In this document: positions 25,439-35,300 of the stretch, in pieces
Numbering within the stretch: the stretch's first letter is position 1
How the letters are laid out: every line of letters starts with the position of its first letter
Assembly (NCBI GenBank): GCA_031294825.1
Contig: JAUMPM010000044.1
Span: 3,358 to 67,357 of the forward strand
Direction of reading: 5' to 3'
Source of the DNA: Collinsella sp.
GTDB lineage: Bacteria > Actinomycetota > Coriobacteriia > Coriobacteriales > Coriobacteriaceae
Length of the DNA: 64,000 bases
Made by a program: the position numbers and the translations under genes
The notes under the pieces: generated by a model
Databases searched by the model: none
Seen by the model: the letters and a program-made list of their open reading frames with translations, nothing else
What the model was told of the DNA's origin: nothing

Positions 25439-28147
25439 CTAAAAACCAAAGTCAGCAACAGGGGCAAACGAAACAGCAATGGTGTACGTCTCGCGCCAAA
25501 CGATCTTGCCCGTTTCGCGCTCGCGGCAGACCAGATAGTACGGACCCTTGGCCGAGAATCCATCCGCTGCACGCAGCGCAAACTTGGCATGCACCACGCG
25601 CTCCTGCGAGTTAGCAGAAATCTTGTTGGCATGCGCCTTGACCGTATCGCTCACCTCGTTGCCGCTTGCGTCGGTAAACACCAGCTCATACTCGCACGGC
25701 AAGACCTTACCTTGGGCAGGTTCTTCCTGGATCAAGTTGACCGAGAAGAGCGAGTTGGTCACTCGGCGTCCCTCACTTAGTACGCGCAGCGTCGCCGCGC
25801 GCGTGTCGACAAAGTCCTTGGAACCCGAGCGCGCACGCCAAAAACCGATAACGGGCACGCAGAGCTCCTGCAGGCTCATGCCGCCGTGGACGTAGTTGTT
25901 AGTGCCGCCGGGACGCTTGAAGTGCACGTTCTCGCGCGGGGCAAACCCCTCAAAACCGGCGCCCAAACGTCCCATGTCAACATTAACAAACACCCCGCGC
26001 GCCTCGTCCGAAAGCTTAGCCACGGCCTCGTTGGGCACCACCAGATGACGCTTGCCGTACATGACGGGAGCGTCAAGGACGGGAAGGTCCGGTTTGCCGA
26101 GCATCTGGCACTCGCTGAGCTCCCGACGCGTGTAGATAAAGCCGTGGTCCGCCGTTATAACAACACGCGCGCCCGGGGCGTCGGTGCACACGCGACGCGC
26201 CAACGCAGCAAGTTCCTCCACGGTGTCCGCACAGGCACCGAAGACGTCATCCTGCGTAGCGGCCTTCTCGCCCGTGGCATCGATCTTGTTGTGGTAGAGG
26301 TAGACAAGTCTTGAGTCCTTGAGCAGCGCCTTACGCTCGGTTCCCGCCATGTTGAGGTATGCGCTCGAGCGTAAAGCGCAGGCCGTGGGCTCAACGTAGG
26401 TAAGTACGGCCTCGCGCTGCGGTGTCGTCGCAGTGGGCATGCCGTCAGCCAACACAAACGAGCCATCCGCTGCAAGCTCAAGCGCTTGGTGTGGCAGCAG
26501 CGCGGGCATGCCCACCTCAGTAATGGAGGGAAAGACCGCCTGCATGCTAGAGACCTTGACGTTGCCGCCGCGTTCGCGCTCGAGAAGCGCCACAACGTCG
26601 CAGGCAACCTCATAGCGCAGCGCATCGCTCACGATAACGACCGTTGTTTTGGCAGAACCCACAAAGGCGGGTAGCACATGCCAGTAAAACTCATCCTGCC
26701 GTGCGGGACCATCGATGTAGCCGCAATCGGCCCACTCCCCTTGCGCAGCAGCCGCCCAGCAGGCATTGGCATCCGCCAAGAACCAGTTGCTGTAGAGATT
26801 CTCCGCCCAGTCCGCCACGGCGCGGGCAGGTTCCTCGAGCGCATCGCACTCGACGGAGCGTGCCCGCAGATACGCGGTGCACATATGGCGATAGGCAGCG
26901 TCCATGGCATACCATTCGGACGTATAGGCATCCCACACCTGCTGGGACTGCGCCAGATGGAACCCACCCGCGTGCGTCTGCCTAAACGCGCACATATCGG
27001 CCACAGCGACAAGCAGGTCAAAGTAGCTCTCGACACGACGGTACCAGCTTAGGTCGCAACGGCGCGCAGCAAAGGCACGCGCATCCTCAACACGGTCTGC
27101 ACCTTGCGCAAACGAGCAGAACAGCTGCGAGAGCACAACCTCGTTGACGCACGGGAACACATCAAGCGAAGCCAGCGCATCGATCGGCAGGGTCTCGAAC
27201 CGTGCAAAGAGCCCGCGGGCATCCTCAACTAAACGACAAATCTCAAATAGGTCCTCGCTCGATGCCCGGGCATCGGCGGCCTGGTCCCACGTACGCACCG
27301 CCTCAAGGCAATAGGGGCCGTAGGCGGGAGCCATATAGTTTTCGAGCCCCTTGAGCGCTCCCTCGGGAAGTGCGGTGGATGCCGCCGTAAGAAGCACATG
27401 GGATGCAAGCATAAGCAGTGAATCACGCTCGTGCAGCGGTCCATCAAACCCATAACAGCGCAGCATAAAGGCGGCGAGAACATCGCGCACACAGTACTTA
27501 TCCACCAGCGCGGCCAGCGCCTCGGGACCCTCGTGCAGCAGCGTGGCCATGCAGCCGCGCAATACAAACGCGGGCCGTGCGTCGCCCGGTTCCTTGCCGC
27601 CAAAGATCACCGTAAGGATTCCGAGCTCGATATCGGATGCACCCGCGGCATGTGGAACGCATGCGACAAACTTAGCGCAGCGGGTCTTGGCATCAAAGAA
27701 CGTCTTGTGTGCTCGCAGGCTCTCGCGCACGGCGTCGATATTCTCGATGCCCAGCTGATCGGCCAAAAGCGAAAGATAGTCAGCCTGGAACTGATCGGCA
27801 TACAGCTCAACATCGGCAAGCCAATCACCCTCAAGCCTGCCGCGCGGGCAACGGCGATACAGCAAGATATCGCTCGCAAGGTCATCGCGGTTGATGAGCT
27901 TCTTGACGGCAAACATGCGGCCCTCGCAGGCCTCAACAAAGCGCACCGGGCGCTCAAAGTCACCGTGAGCAGGCATTACGCCGGCATCGGCCCCCACGCC
28001 GTCGAAACCCTCGGCAGCCAATCGCTCAAACTCAGGAGCAAACTCGCCGTCCGCATCGTGCCAAACCACAACACGGCGCGGCGCGCATGAGGACAACGGC
28101 TGCAAAAACCGCAGCTTAAGCTGTTCTTCTACATCGATCTTGGGCAT
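25439..28147 (-). CDS. pglZ: BREX protein PglZ (alkaline-phosphatase superfamily)
   Basis: 902 residues, matching type 1 PglZ. The C-terminal half holds the phosphatase-superfamily metal sites: VIVSDALRYEVA with the catalytic residue region, and VVITADHGFIYTRREL with the Asp-His pair. The N-terminal half is a BREX-specific helical region. PglZ is required for both host methylation and phage defence, although its reaction in BREX is still unsettled. The gene follows the C-terminal pglX fragment by 23 bases and runs into brxL. It is intact throughout. Confidence 0.93.
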   Translation of the reverse strand: MPKIDVEEQLKLRFLQPLSSCAPRRVVVWHDADGEFAPEFERLAAEGFDGVGADAGVMPAHGDFERPVRFVEACEGRMFAVKKLINRDDLASDILLYRRCPRGRLEGDWLADVELYADQFQADYLSLLADQLGIENIDAVRESLRAHKTFFDAKTRCAKFVACVPHAAGASDIELGILTVIFGGKEPGDARPAFVLRGCMATLLHEGPEALAALVDKYCVRDVLAAFMLRCYGFDGPLHERDSLLMLASHVLLTAASTALPEGALKGLENYMAPAYGPYCLEAVRTWDQAADARASSEDLFEICRLVEDARGLFARFETLPIDALASLDVFPCVNEVVLSQLFCSFAQGADRVEDARAFAARRCDLSWYRRVESYFDLLVAVADMCAFRQTHAGGFHLAQSQQVWDAYTSEWYAMDAAYRHMCTAYLRARSVECDALEEPARAVADWAENLYSNWFLADANACWAAAAQGEWADCGYIDGPARQDEFYWHVLPAFVGSAKTTVVIVSDALRYEVACDVVALLERERGGNVKVSSMQAVFPSITEVGMPALLPHQALELAADGSFVLADGMPTATTPQREAVLTYVEPTACALRSSAYLNMAGTERKALLKDSRLVYLYHNKIDATGEKAATQDDVFGACADTVEELAALARRVCTDAPGARVVITADHGFIYTRRELSECQMLGKPDLPVLDAPVMYGKRHLVVPNEAVAKLSDEARGVFVNVDMGRLGAGFEGFAPRENVHFKRPGGTNNYVHGGMSLQELCVPVIGFWRARSGSKDFVDTRAATLRVLSEGRRVTNSLFSVNLIQEEPAQGKVLPCEYELVFTDASGNEVSDTVKAHANKISANSQERVVHAKFALRAADGFSAKGPYYLVCRERETGKIVWRETYTIAVSFAPVADFGF

Positions 28148-28170
28148 GAATATCCTTACCGTATCTGCAG

Positions 28171-29139
28171 TTACTTGATCTTTGCCAGTACATCCTGAAA
28201 CTTGGCGTAGTTGACCTTGACGCCGTCATCCAGGTCGATCTTAATCATCTGGTCTGCCAAGTGGTGCAACTTCTCCTCGTAGCCGATGGTCTCTTTAAGC
28301 TGGTCATTGAGCTTTTTGACACGCTTATCCAAGCGCACGCGCTCACCACGCTCAGCACTGGCAAGGGCATCGTTGGCATAGCCGATCTGCGAGCGATAGC
28401 GCTCCTGCTGCTCATGCACATAGTCGGTGCGGATGCGAGCCAACAGGTCGGGCTGATAGCGATGCATGTAAACAAGGCACTTGAAGCCGTTCTTTTTGCC
28501 GCTGTCGAACAGCCAGTAGATGGGGCGCTTCTTATAGGTCTGGCAGTGGTCCTTAAAGAAGTCCTTCAAAAAGTAGGTGCGGATGACCTCGCGCGAGGTG
28601 CCCTTGCCGCCGAGCGCCTCGGCAATAAAGGCCAGGTTCTGCTCGAGCGTCTCCTCGCCGTACACGGTGCGCACAAAGTCAATAAAATAGCGCACGATGT
28701 CGTCGTCAAAGTACTCGTCGTCGGTAATGGGCAGCACGTTGTCGCCATCGGGCATAAAGGTCACGTGATCGGAATCGGGCATCTTGGCAAGATAGTCAGA
28801 GACCGTGGCACCCTGATCGGCCAGGACCAGTCCGTCCACGTCCAGCGAATAGCGGCCAAACATGCAGCCCACGGCATAGCTTATGAGCGAGATGATCTCG
28901 TCGCGCTTGGTGCGCACGTATTTGTTGCCCTTATAGCTCTCGGGAATCTCGTCGGCGGTGTCAAAGATGCGCGCCACCGAGACGTACTTATCCTCGACCT
29001 CGATGGGCACCTCGCCCTCCATGTTGTAGATCTTGGCAAAGATTCGGTTGAGCTCCTCCTCGTTAGCGCGAAGCTGCTCAAAGCGAGCGTTAACCTCGGC
29101 TTTGCGAGCCTCGTATTTATCGGCGAGCAGTGTTGACAT
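28171..29139 (-). CDS. pglX: PglX C-terminal fragment with its own start
   Basis: 322 residues matching the last quarter of BREX methyltransferase PglX: RFEQLRANEEELNRIFAKIYNMEGEVPIEVEDKYVSV, then YFLKDFFKDHCQTYKKRPIYWLFDSGKKNGFKCLVYMHRYQPDL. In intact PglX this directly follows the SWDFKRHPL segment, which here ends another reading frame at 29823. The fragment has a good site (GGAAGG) before its ATG, so it could be made as a separate chain. It is GC-rich like the core genes (39 of 60 bases in 28561-28620), unlike the inserted DNA upstream. Confidence 0.85.
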   Translation of the reverse strand: MSTLLADKYEARKAEVNARFEQLRANEEELNRIFAKIYNMEGEVPIEVEDKYVSVARIFDTADEIPESYKGNKYVRTKRDEIISLISYAVGCMFGRYSLDVDGLVLADQGATVSDYLAKMPDSDHVTFMPDGDNVLPITDDEYFDDDIVRYFIDFVRTVYGEETLEQNLAFIAEALGGKGTSREVIRTYFLKDFFKDHCQTYKKRPIYWLFDSGKKNGFKCLVYMHRYQPDLLARIRTDYVHEQQERYRSQIGYANDALASAERGERVRLDKRVKKLNDQLKETIGYEEKLHHLADQMIKIDLDDGVKVNYAKFQDVLAKIK

Positions 29140-29213
29140 GGAACGCCTTCCAGGTAGTAGGGGATTAAAAACAATGATTCAAAGGGGCATTTTATGTGGT
29201 AGTCAAGCTTTTC

Positions 29214-29813
29214 TCACAGCACCCAGGAGGGTCCGTCCAACAACCGGGCACCATCTTCCTCGAGCGTATATTCACTCATCCAAGCCTTACCCAAAATGTC
29301 ATACATAAAGAGCCAAAGGCTTACCCCATCGCGAAAGGTCCTCGTTGAAACAACGTAATTGGAGCCCTCAACCTCGCCTTCATACGACTCACACGACTCA
29401 AAACCGATGTAATCAAAACGACAGGTATCTCCAGGCTCAAGATTAGATACGACTGGCTTTTCCTCCACAATAATTGACGGAATTGGCCGGGGACCTACAT
29501 TGGTAATCGAAACAATGAATCCGTAATCTTCCTCGAAACTGTCCACCTCAACTTGAGGCTTAGCCTTTTCGCTCCGAGACCTCTCTTCTTCTTGCTTCGT
29601 TTCTATGTCGTGCTTATACGAGACCACTGCAATAATGACTGCCGAAAACGTCCCGACTCCATTTAACAAATCCCCCGACGATAAAGAGTTGAGCAACGGA
29701 AGCGAGCAAATGCCGGATAGAAATCCAAGAAGAGCTTTAAACAGTAGCGTGAAAACCACTAAGCATGGAATTGAAACAGCCAAAGAAATAAATAGTCGGC
29801 GAATGTACCTCAT
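29214..29813 (-). CDS. Two-TM membrane protein inserted within pglX
   Basis: 199 residues: two N-terminal membrane helices (about 6-30 and 40-65), a short charged coiled-coil (IETKQEEERSRSEKAKPQ), then a beta-rich cytosolic domain. I recognise no family. Base composition is low (25 of 60 G+C in 29581-29640). The first codons overlap the end of the pglX methyltransferase frame (stop at 29823), and an alternative GTG start lies at 29822. The gene sits exactly where PglX should continue. It could be cargo, a phage sensor or an abortive-infection effector; none is shown. Confidence 0.7.
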   Translation of the reverse strand: MRYIRRLFISLAVSIPCLVVFTLLFKALLGFLSGICSLPLLNSLSSGDLLNGVGTFSAVIIAVVSYKHDIETKQEEERSRSEKAKPQVEVDSFEEDYGFIVSITNVGPRPIPSIIVEEKPVVSNLEPGDTCRFDYIGFESCESYEGEVEGSNYVVSTRTFRDGVSLWLFMYDILGKAWMSEYTLEEDGARLLDGPSWVL

Positions 29814-29822
29814 GCTGATCAC

Positions 29823-31586
29823 TCACAATAAGGGGTGACGTTTAAAATCCCAGGAGGTTTCAAACGAGTCCCAGTCGGTTTTTGACAGTTCGATAGCCAG
29901 TTCAGCCATGCTAGAGATACGGCCCTCTTCACCAAGGCCAAGAAGCGGCAGCCTTGACACAACGCCCGCATTACAATTGAGAGTTGGGTTAATCATTCTG
30001 AGCATCACAGATGCTGCGGATGAATTCAGGTAGGCAATTAGCGGAAGTAGGTTGTCATCTGCAATAAATGCGCAACTTCCAGCATGCTCAAACAGACTGT
30101 GTCCGCCGTTGACTCTAAACGAATTGCGATCGGACGTAACGTCTGACCAAGAGATCGACGGCCTAAATTGATCATCAAGGCTGACGGGGCGGAATCCTGA
30201 CTGTTTTTTCATCTCCAGTTGGCCAGTGACTGAGAAATTCATAACGTTATCTCGGTTGCCATACCACTTGCGATAGCTACCACCTTTGTTACATGGATAC
30301 CAACACGTTGTGGTTTGGACCTCGTTAATCGATGAGCACTCCCTATCAAACTTTGATAGTTGGACCTCCCACCAAGCTCTAATGAATAAGTCATTGTTTC
30401 CCGTTGTGATTCCAGCTTGAAGCGACGCGCGCGTACCAACAGCTGGATTTGATTTAAATGCAGATAGTATTCCGCCCCCAGCCCAGTAGGCTATTGGGGC
30501 GCCGGGGATCTGCTTGAAGATGTCGGCGTCGCGGCGGTAGAACCAGCCGCAGTCGGGATCTCGGATCGCCTCGAGCAGCTTGAGACGCTTCGCCTCACTA
30601 CCGTTGATGTCGACGAGGCGCACGTAAGCGCCCTCGTATGCCGCGCGGCCGTTGTAGATGACATCGGCGGTTACGTTGACGACCTCGCCGCCGATGGCGT
30701 CAAATGCGCGGGGGCCGAGATGAGCCATCGAGACAATCGTCTTGCCCTCGATAATCGAAGAGCGCATCTTCTCAAAGCTGCCCAGGAACATCCAACTCTG
30801 CATGGTAACCATTGCGGCGTAGCCCTTATCCTCGACAAGGTTAAAACCGCGCTCGATAAAGCACGTGCAGAGGTCGCTCTTCACGTCGGGGTAGTTCTTC
30901 TTGATCCACTTGCTCATGAATGGATTAAAGCTGCTGCTGCCCATATACGGAGGATTCGCAACGGTGCAGGTAAAACGACGGGACAGCTTCTCGCAGATGG
31001 CGGCAGCGCTTTCGAGCTTAGTTTTGGCCGTAGCGGCAAAAAGATCATCGGAACAACTCGCGGCGGCAGCCTTGAGCTCGTCGATCTCGTCCTCTGAGGG
31101 ATTGAGCAGCGAACCGATCTCGCCCAAATGACTCAGCTCCTCGGCGAGCTTCTTGTTACCCGGCAGCTCGTCCTCCCCTAGCGGGATGCTCGAGAGCACG
31201 GTAACGTCGGCGCGAACGCCACGCCTAAAGAAGCGACGGTCGTGCTCGCGGGCGCACATGGCAAGCGCCAGCTCCGCGATCTGTGCCGCGCGGGAATCGA
31301 TTTCCATACCTGCAAGGTTTTTAGTAAGAATGAGCTCGGGAATCTCGCGCTCACGATAGCCGCGCTCCTCGTACATATGGAAGAGCAGCTCAAACGCATA
31401 GACCAAGATATGGCCCGAGCCGCATGCGGGGTCGCAGAGGGTTATCTCCTCGGGACTCGAAATGCGAATGAAGTCCTCGTGCTCAGCATCGGGCTCGATG
31501 TAATACTCCATGCGCTCGCGTAGCGAACTCCCCGGATTGTTGAGCATCCACAGACGGCCGAGTGAGTTCTCGACCATATAGCGCAC
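29823..31586 (-). CDS. pglX: PglX methyltransferase core and specificity region (frame-shifted from its N-terminus)
   Basis: 587 residues in a different frame from the N-terminal part. Contains N6-adenine methyltransferase motif I DPACGSGHILVYAFELL and motif IV NPPYMGSSSF, then a variable target-recognition region, and ends ...DWDSFETSWDFKRHPLL. In type 1 BREX, PglX methylates the host at a non-palindromic site to mark self. The apparent first codon (GTG of VRYMVENS) is inside the conserved protein, not a true start, so expression needs repair of the frameshift at 31596-31599. DNA from about 30480 down to 29823 is lower in GC than the part before it. Confidence 0.85.
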   Translation of the reverse strand: MRYMVENSLGRLWMLNNPGSSLRERMEYYIEPDAEHEDFIRISSPEEITLCDPACGSGHILVYAFELLFHMYEERGYREREIPELILTKNLAGMEIDSRAAQIAELALAMCAREHDRRFFRRGVRADVTVLSSIPLGEDELPGNKKLAEELSHLGEIGSLLNPSEDEIDELKAAAASCSDDLFAATAKTKLESAAAICEKLSRRFTCTVANPPYMGSSSFNPFMSKWIKKNYPDVKSDLCTCFIERGFNLVEDKGYAAMVTMQSWMFLGSFEKMRSSIIEGKTIVSMAHLGPRAFDAIGGEVVNVTADVIYNGRAAYEGAYVRLVDINGSEAKRLKLLEAIRDPDCGWFYRRDADIFKQIPGAPIAYWAGGGILSAFKSNPAVGTRASLQAGITTGNNDLFIRAWWEVQLSKFDRECSSINEVQTTTCWYPCNKGGSYRKWYGNRDNVMNFSVTGQLEMKKQSGFRPVSLDDQFRPSISWSDVTSDRNSFRVNGGHSLFEHAGSCAFIADDNLLPLIAYLNSSAASVMLRMINPTLNCNAGVVSRLPLLGLGEEGRISSMAELAIELSKTDWDSFETSWDFKRHPLL

Positions 31587-32311
31587 AATCCACTCGGGGT
31601 GAAGAGCTGCGTGGCGGGCGCGATGTCCGCCGCCGCTGCCTTGCGCTTGGACTTGAAGAACTCGTCTTTAACGTCAGCGTTGTAGTACTGATACATCCAA
31701 CCCAGAACGGTCACGCCCTCGCGCCAGTCCTCGTCAGCGAGGACGGTATTGAGCTTGCCCACCACACTGTCAGCCATCATGAGGCCCTGGGGCAACAGCA
31801 GCTCCATGGCTCCGCCCACGCGTTCAAAGACGCCCGGCAGGCAATCGGCAAGCTCCTCGCACTGAGCAACAAACAGGTAGCGCCACAACGGTTCATCCAA
31901 GCCTGCCATCTTGAGCTCGGCTATGCGATCGGTATCGACCGTCGTTATTTCCACGTCCAGTGCGTTCTCCACGGCCTCGCTGCCATGGCTGCCGTCCGCA
32001 CGACTTAGCATGCGCATACGGCTGGGAAGCCATCCGCATGCATCCATGAAGCGAATGGCCACGATGCGGTTGAACCAGGTGTAGGCCGCACGGTCGCGCA
32101 GCGCCTCGTGACCCACCTCCGCCTGCATGCGCAGCAGTTCGTCGCGTTGCTCAATCTCAGCCGGACTTAGAGGCAGGCCGTTGACGGTCTCGGACCCAAC
32201 GGGCGCGGGTGCAGGTTCGGTGATGCCGTATCGCACCATCTGCGCCTCCACGCCTTTGATGAGCTCCGTACGGGCCCAGGTGCAGAAGCTCTTAAGAGCA
32301 GAATCGTTCAT
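31442..32311 (-). CDS. pglX: PglX N-terminal part, ending in a frameshift
   Basis: 289 residues. About the first 237 match the PglX N-terminus (MNDSALKSFCTWARTELI, RAAYTWFNRIVAIRFMDACGW, YNADVKDEFFK, ATQLFTP). After FTP the frame leaves the family: it reads SGLCAIWSRTHS where the other frame gives EWIVRYMVENS. The break is at a run of four C (31599-31596 on this strand); one extra base there would restore a continuous gene to 29823. A sequencing error, a decayed gene or a switchable tract are all possible. Start ATG after GAAAGG, 66 bases beyond brxC. Confidence 0.85.
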   Translation of the reverse strand: MNDSALKSFCTWARTELIKGVEAQMVRYGITEPAPAPVGSETVNGLPLSPAEIEQRDELLRMQAEVGHEALRDRAAYTWFNRIVAIRFMDACGWLPSRMRMLSRADGSHGSEAVENALDVEITTVDTDRIAELKMAGLDEPLWRYLFVAQCEELADCLPGVFERVGGAMELLLPQGLMMADSVVGKLNTVLADEDWREGVTVLGWMYQYYNADVKDEFFKSKRKAAAADIAPATQLFTPSGLCAIWSRTHSAVCGCSTIRGVRYASAWSITSSPMLSTRTSFAFRVPRR

Positions 32312-32338
32312 GGTTGATGAGCCTTTCTAAACGCCATA

Positions 32339-32370
32339 AGCCACCGGTGCGCGCTTTGGCACCGGTGGCT
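32339..32370 (-). other. 12-bp hairpin between brxC and pglX
   Basis: AGCCACCGGTGC (32339-32350) pairs perfectly with 32359-32370 across an 8-base loop. No T run follows on the minus strand, so it is more likely an RNA stability or processing element than a terminator. It is the only such structure inside the BREX transcript. Confidence 0.6.
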
Positions 32371-32377
32371 CCGCGGG

Positions 32378-35300
32378 TTAGTTGATACGGATCTCGTCGT
32401 TTGCAGCGAGCGCTTGCATAAGGCGGGAGCGCAGGTCGTCCACGTAGCGCTCCACGTCCTCTGCGGACAAGAGACGACTCGGCTTGGCCAGATCGGCGCG
32501 GCGCACAGTCTTGATCTTGCGCTGGGGCTTGGGCGCGGGCACGGGAGCAGACGATGCGGCGCCCTTGTTGGAGACCTTCTTGACCACCTCGCCCGTACTC
32601 ATGACCTCCGTGGTGCGGCGCTCGTTGTCCATACGCACGCGGGCCTCATCCACAGCGTCGTACATCTCGTTGGCCGCCGCACTGAGCCAGTCGCCCCAGT
32701 TAGTTGCAACAACGCTCAGTTCGTTGAGACTTTGAGCGCTGTGGGCACGGTTTTTGAACGACTCGTATTTAGTGCCGGCGTCTGCTATGGCATCCTTGGC
32801 CTGATTGACAAAGCCCTTTTGACTCTCGGCCTGCGTCCGCAGGTCTTGCAGATCGCTCTCGATGCGACACAAAAACTCATTGCGGCGGATGCCCAACAGC
32901 TTTTTCATGTCATCCTCGACGGGATCCATAAGCGGCTGCAGGTCTTTAATACGGCCGTAGGGCTTGGGATCTTTGAGGATCTCACGAACCGTTGCCACGT
33001 TCTCCACCGCACCGGGAATGTCATCGGAGGCATACTCAATACCCTCGGTGCGGTTCAAGAAATCCCTGGCGTGGTCAAACGCTGTTCGTTGATTGGACTC
33101 GAAGAACTCAACCACCTTGTCGAAGTCTTCCTTGGCATCGAGCAAACGCTCCTCATGCTTGGTGAACGTGGTCAAGAACGCCTCGGCCTCGTTCTGGTCC
33201 TTAAGGACGTCGGCCACCTCCGAGCGCATCTTCTCGCACTCGTCCTCACCGGGATACGGGTAGGCCGGCTTGATGCCCGTGTAGTAGTCGCGTGCCATGG
33301 CGAGGCACGCCTCGCGCAAGCCCTCAAGGCGCTCTTTGAGCTCGACCACGAGCTTATCCTCGTTGGAGGGCACGGTCTTGAGATCAAACAGGTCACACAT
33401 GAGTTCGCCCGTGGCACGTAGCAACCGGTCGCTCATGCGCATGCGCAAGCGCACCTGGGCCTTATCGGCATCCTTGCGCAGGAGCGCCACCATGCGGCTG
33501 TCGTTGGCTTGAACCGTCTGACCGCAAAACAGCACCTGCGCGCGCTGCTCCACCACAAGCTGCGCCACCACATTTGCGATGTCGACCTCGCGCCAGCCAA
33601 AGGGCCTTTGCTGGTACTGGCGCTGGATATCGCCCATAGCGGTATCCAGGTGGCGCTGGTGCTGCACTTTGAGGTAGTCCTCGACCTCTTTGAGCGCACG
33701 CGTGTTACCTGCATCCATGCCAGCGAGCCCCACTTGAACGTTGCCCACCAGAGTAGAGCGAATATCGGAATCGCTCGTGACCGGCGCGCCGATATAGTCG
33801 GCCTTTTCAAAGACCACATCGCACAGCTGCGCCAGCACCTGCTCAAAGACCTGAGCGGGTTTGGCAGCACGGATCTCAATCATGCGCCCGTTGACGGCGC
33901 ATCGTGCATGGAGCACCGCCTCAGCCAAAAGGGCGTCAGCCTCTTTCTCGTTAAAGTCCTTCTCGCGCATTTTGGCCTCGACAATCTGGCGGGTACTCGG
34001 CGGTAGCTCCTGCAGATTGCGCGTCTGGGCGTACATGCGAATCTTAGCGGCGTTGACGAGTGGGGCCCAATAATCCACCTCGTCGCTCAAGGCCACGATG
34101 GCCTTATCCACGGATTTCAATGCCAGCTCGGCATCGTCCGAACGACCCAGATCGCTGGCCATGGTCACCACGGAAAGTTCCATGCCGCCCATGCTGGTAC
34201 CGTGGATTGAGCCGTCCACATAGCGGTCAAACGGAAAGTCGTTGGCCCCGCGGTTGAGTTTGCGCGCAGTGTAGATGCTTTCGAACAGGCGCTTCTTGAT
34301 GTACTCAATCACCTTCGCGTTGTCGATCGGGGTGCGTGCGATCTCCTGCGCTATCTCCTGCTCCTCGTCGGTGAGGAAGCTATAGGTATCGCCCTGGCGT
34401 GCCACGTAGCTCTCGCGCTCCAAGCGGGCGAGAGATTCCTTGACGCGGTCCTTAAGGGCGCGCTTGTCCACGTCCAGGCTATCGATCATAAGGATGGAGA
34501 TGTTCTCGACCGTGGCCTTGACGTAGCCGATGTAGCGGATCAAGTACAGGAGCTTAAGCACCCGGACATCGTAGCTCTCAAGACCCTCTGCGTTTTCAGC
34601 CGCGCGCTCCGCACAGACGACGACCTGAATGATGCCGTGCTCCAAATCCTTGGAGATTGTGTCGAAGAAGCGCCAGAACGGCACGAGTGCACCAGTCTGG
34701 TCATGCTGGATGGCCTGAGCGCTCTCCTGAAACGCGCTCAGCATGGAGCGCTCGCCCGTGGACATGTGCTTGGCCTTAACACCGTGCTTGCGTACCTCGG
34801 TCATCACGTCGGGCAGAAGCTTAAACTGGTAGCCCACAAACGGGTAGCTGGCCACAAAATCCTTGGAGTTGACGAAGCCGGCAAGGTCGGAGCGCGAGCC
34901 ACCCTCAAAGGTAAAGTTGTTTTTGAGGACGGCGGCGTCTTGCTCGTAGACCTGTGCAAGCATATCGGCCGCCGGCGCGGTCTTCTCGAGCACACGGCGC
35001 TGGATAACCTCGTCCACGCTGGAGCTGGAGAGCGAAAGGCGGGTATTGAAGCGGCCTTGGATCTTTGAAAAGTCGTTGCCCACGGGCAGGCTCAGGTTGT
35101 CGATGGCCTCCTGGCTCGTGACCATCACCCACACGCGGCCACCGCAGGCGGCACCCAGCTCCTCGACGATGGTCTGAAGACTCAACATAAGGCTTGGATC
35201 CCGGTCGTTTGTAATAAACTGACCCACCTCGTCGACCATAAAGAGCAAACGGTAGTTGCCGCCGTGGGCCGCTGCCTGAGCGTCCACGTAGTCCTTGACC

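Noticed and set aside
31580..31605. Programmed ribosomal frameshift as explanation for the pglX break
   Set aside because: There is no heptamer slippery site of the known type, no Shine-Dalgarno-like stimulator and no stable downstream structure that I can see. A missing base in the C run is simpler.
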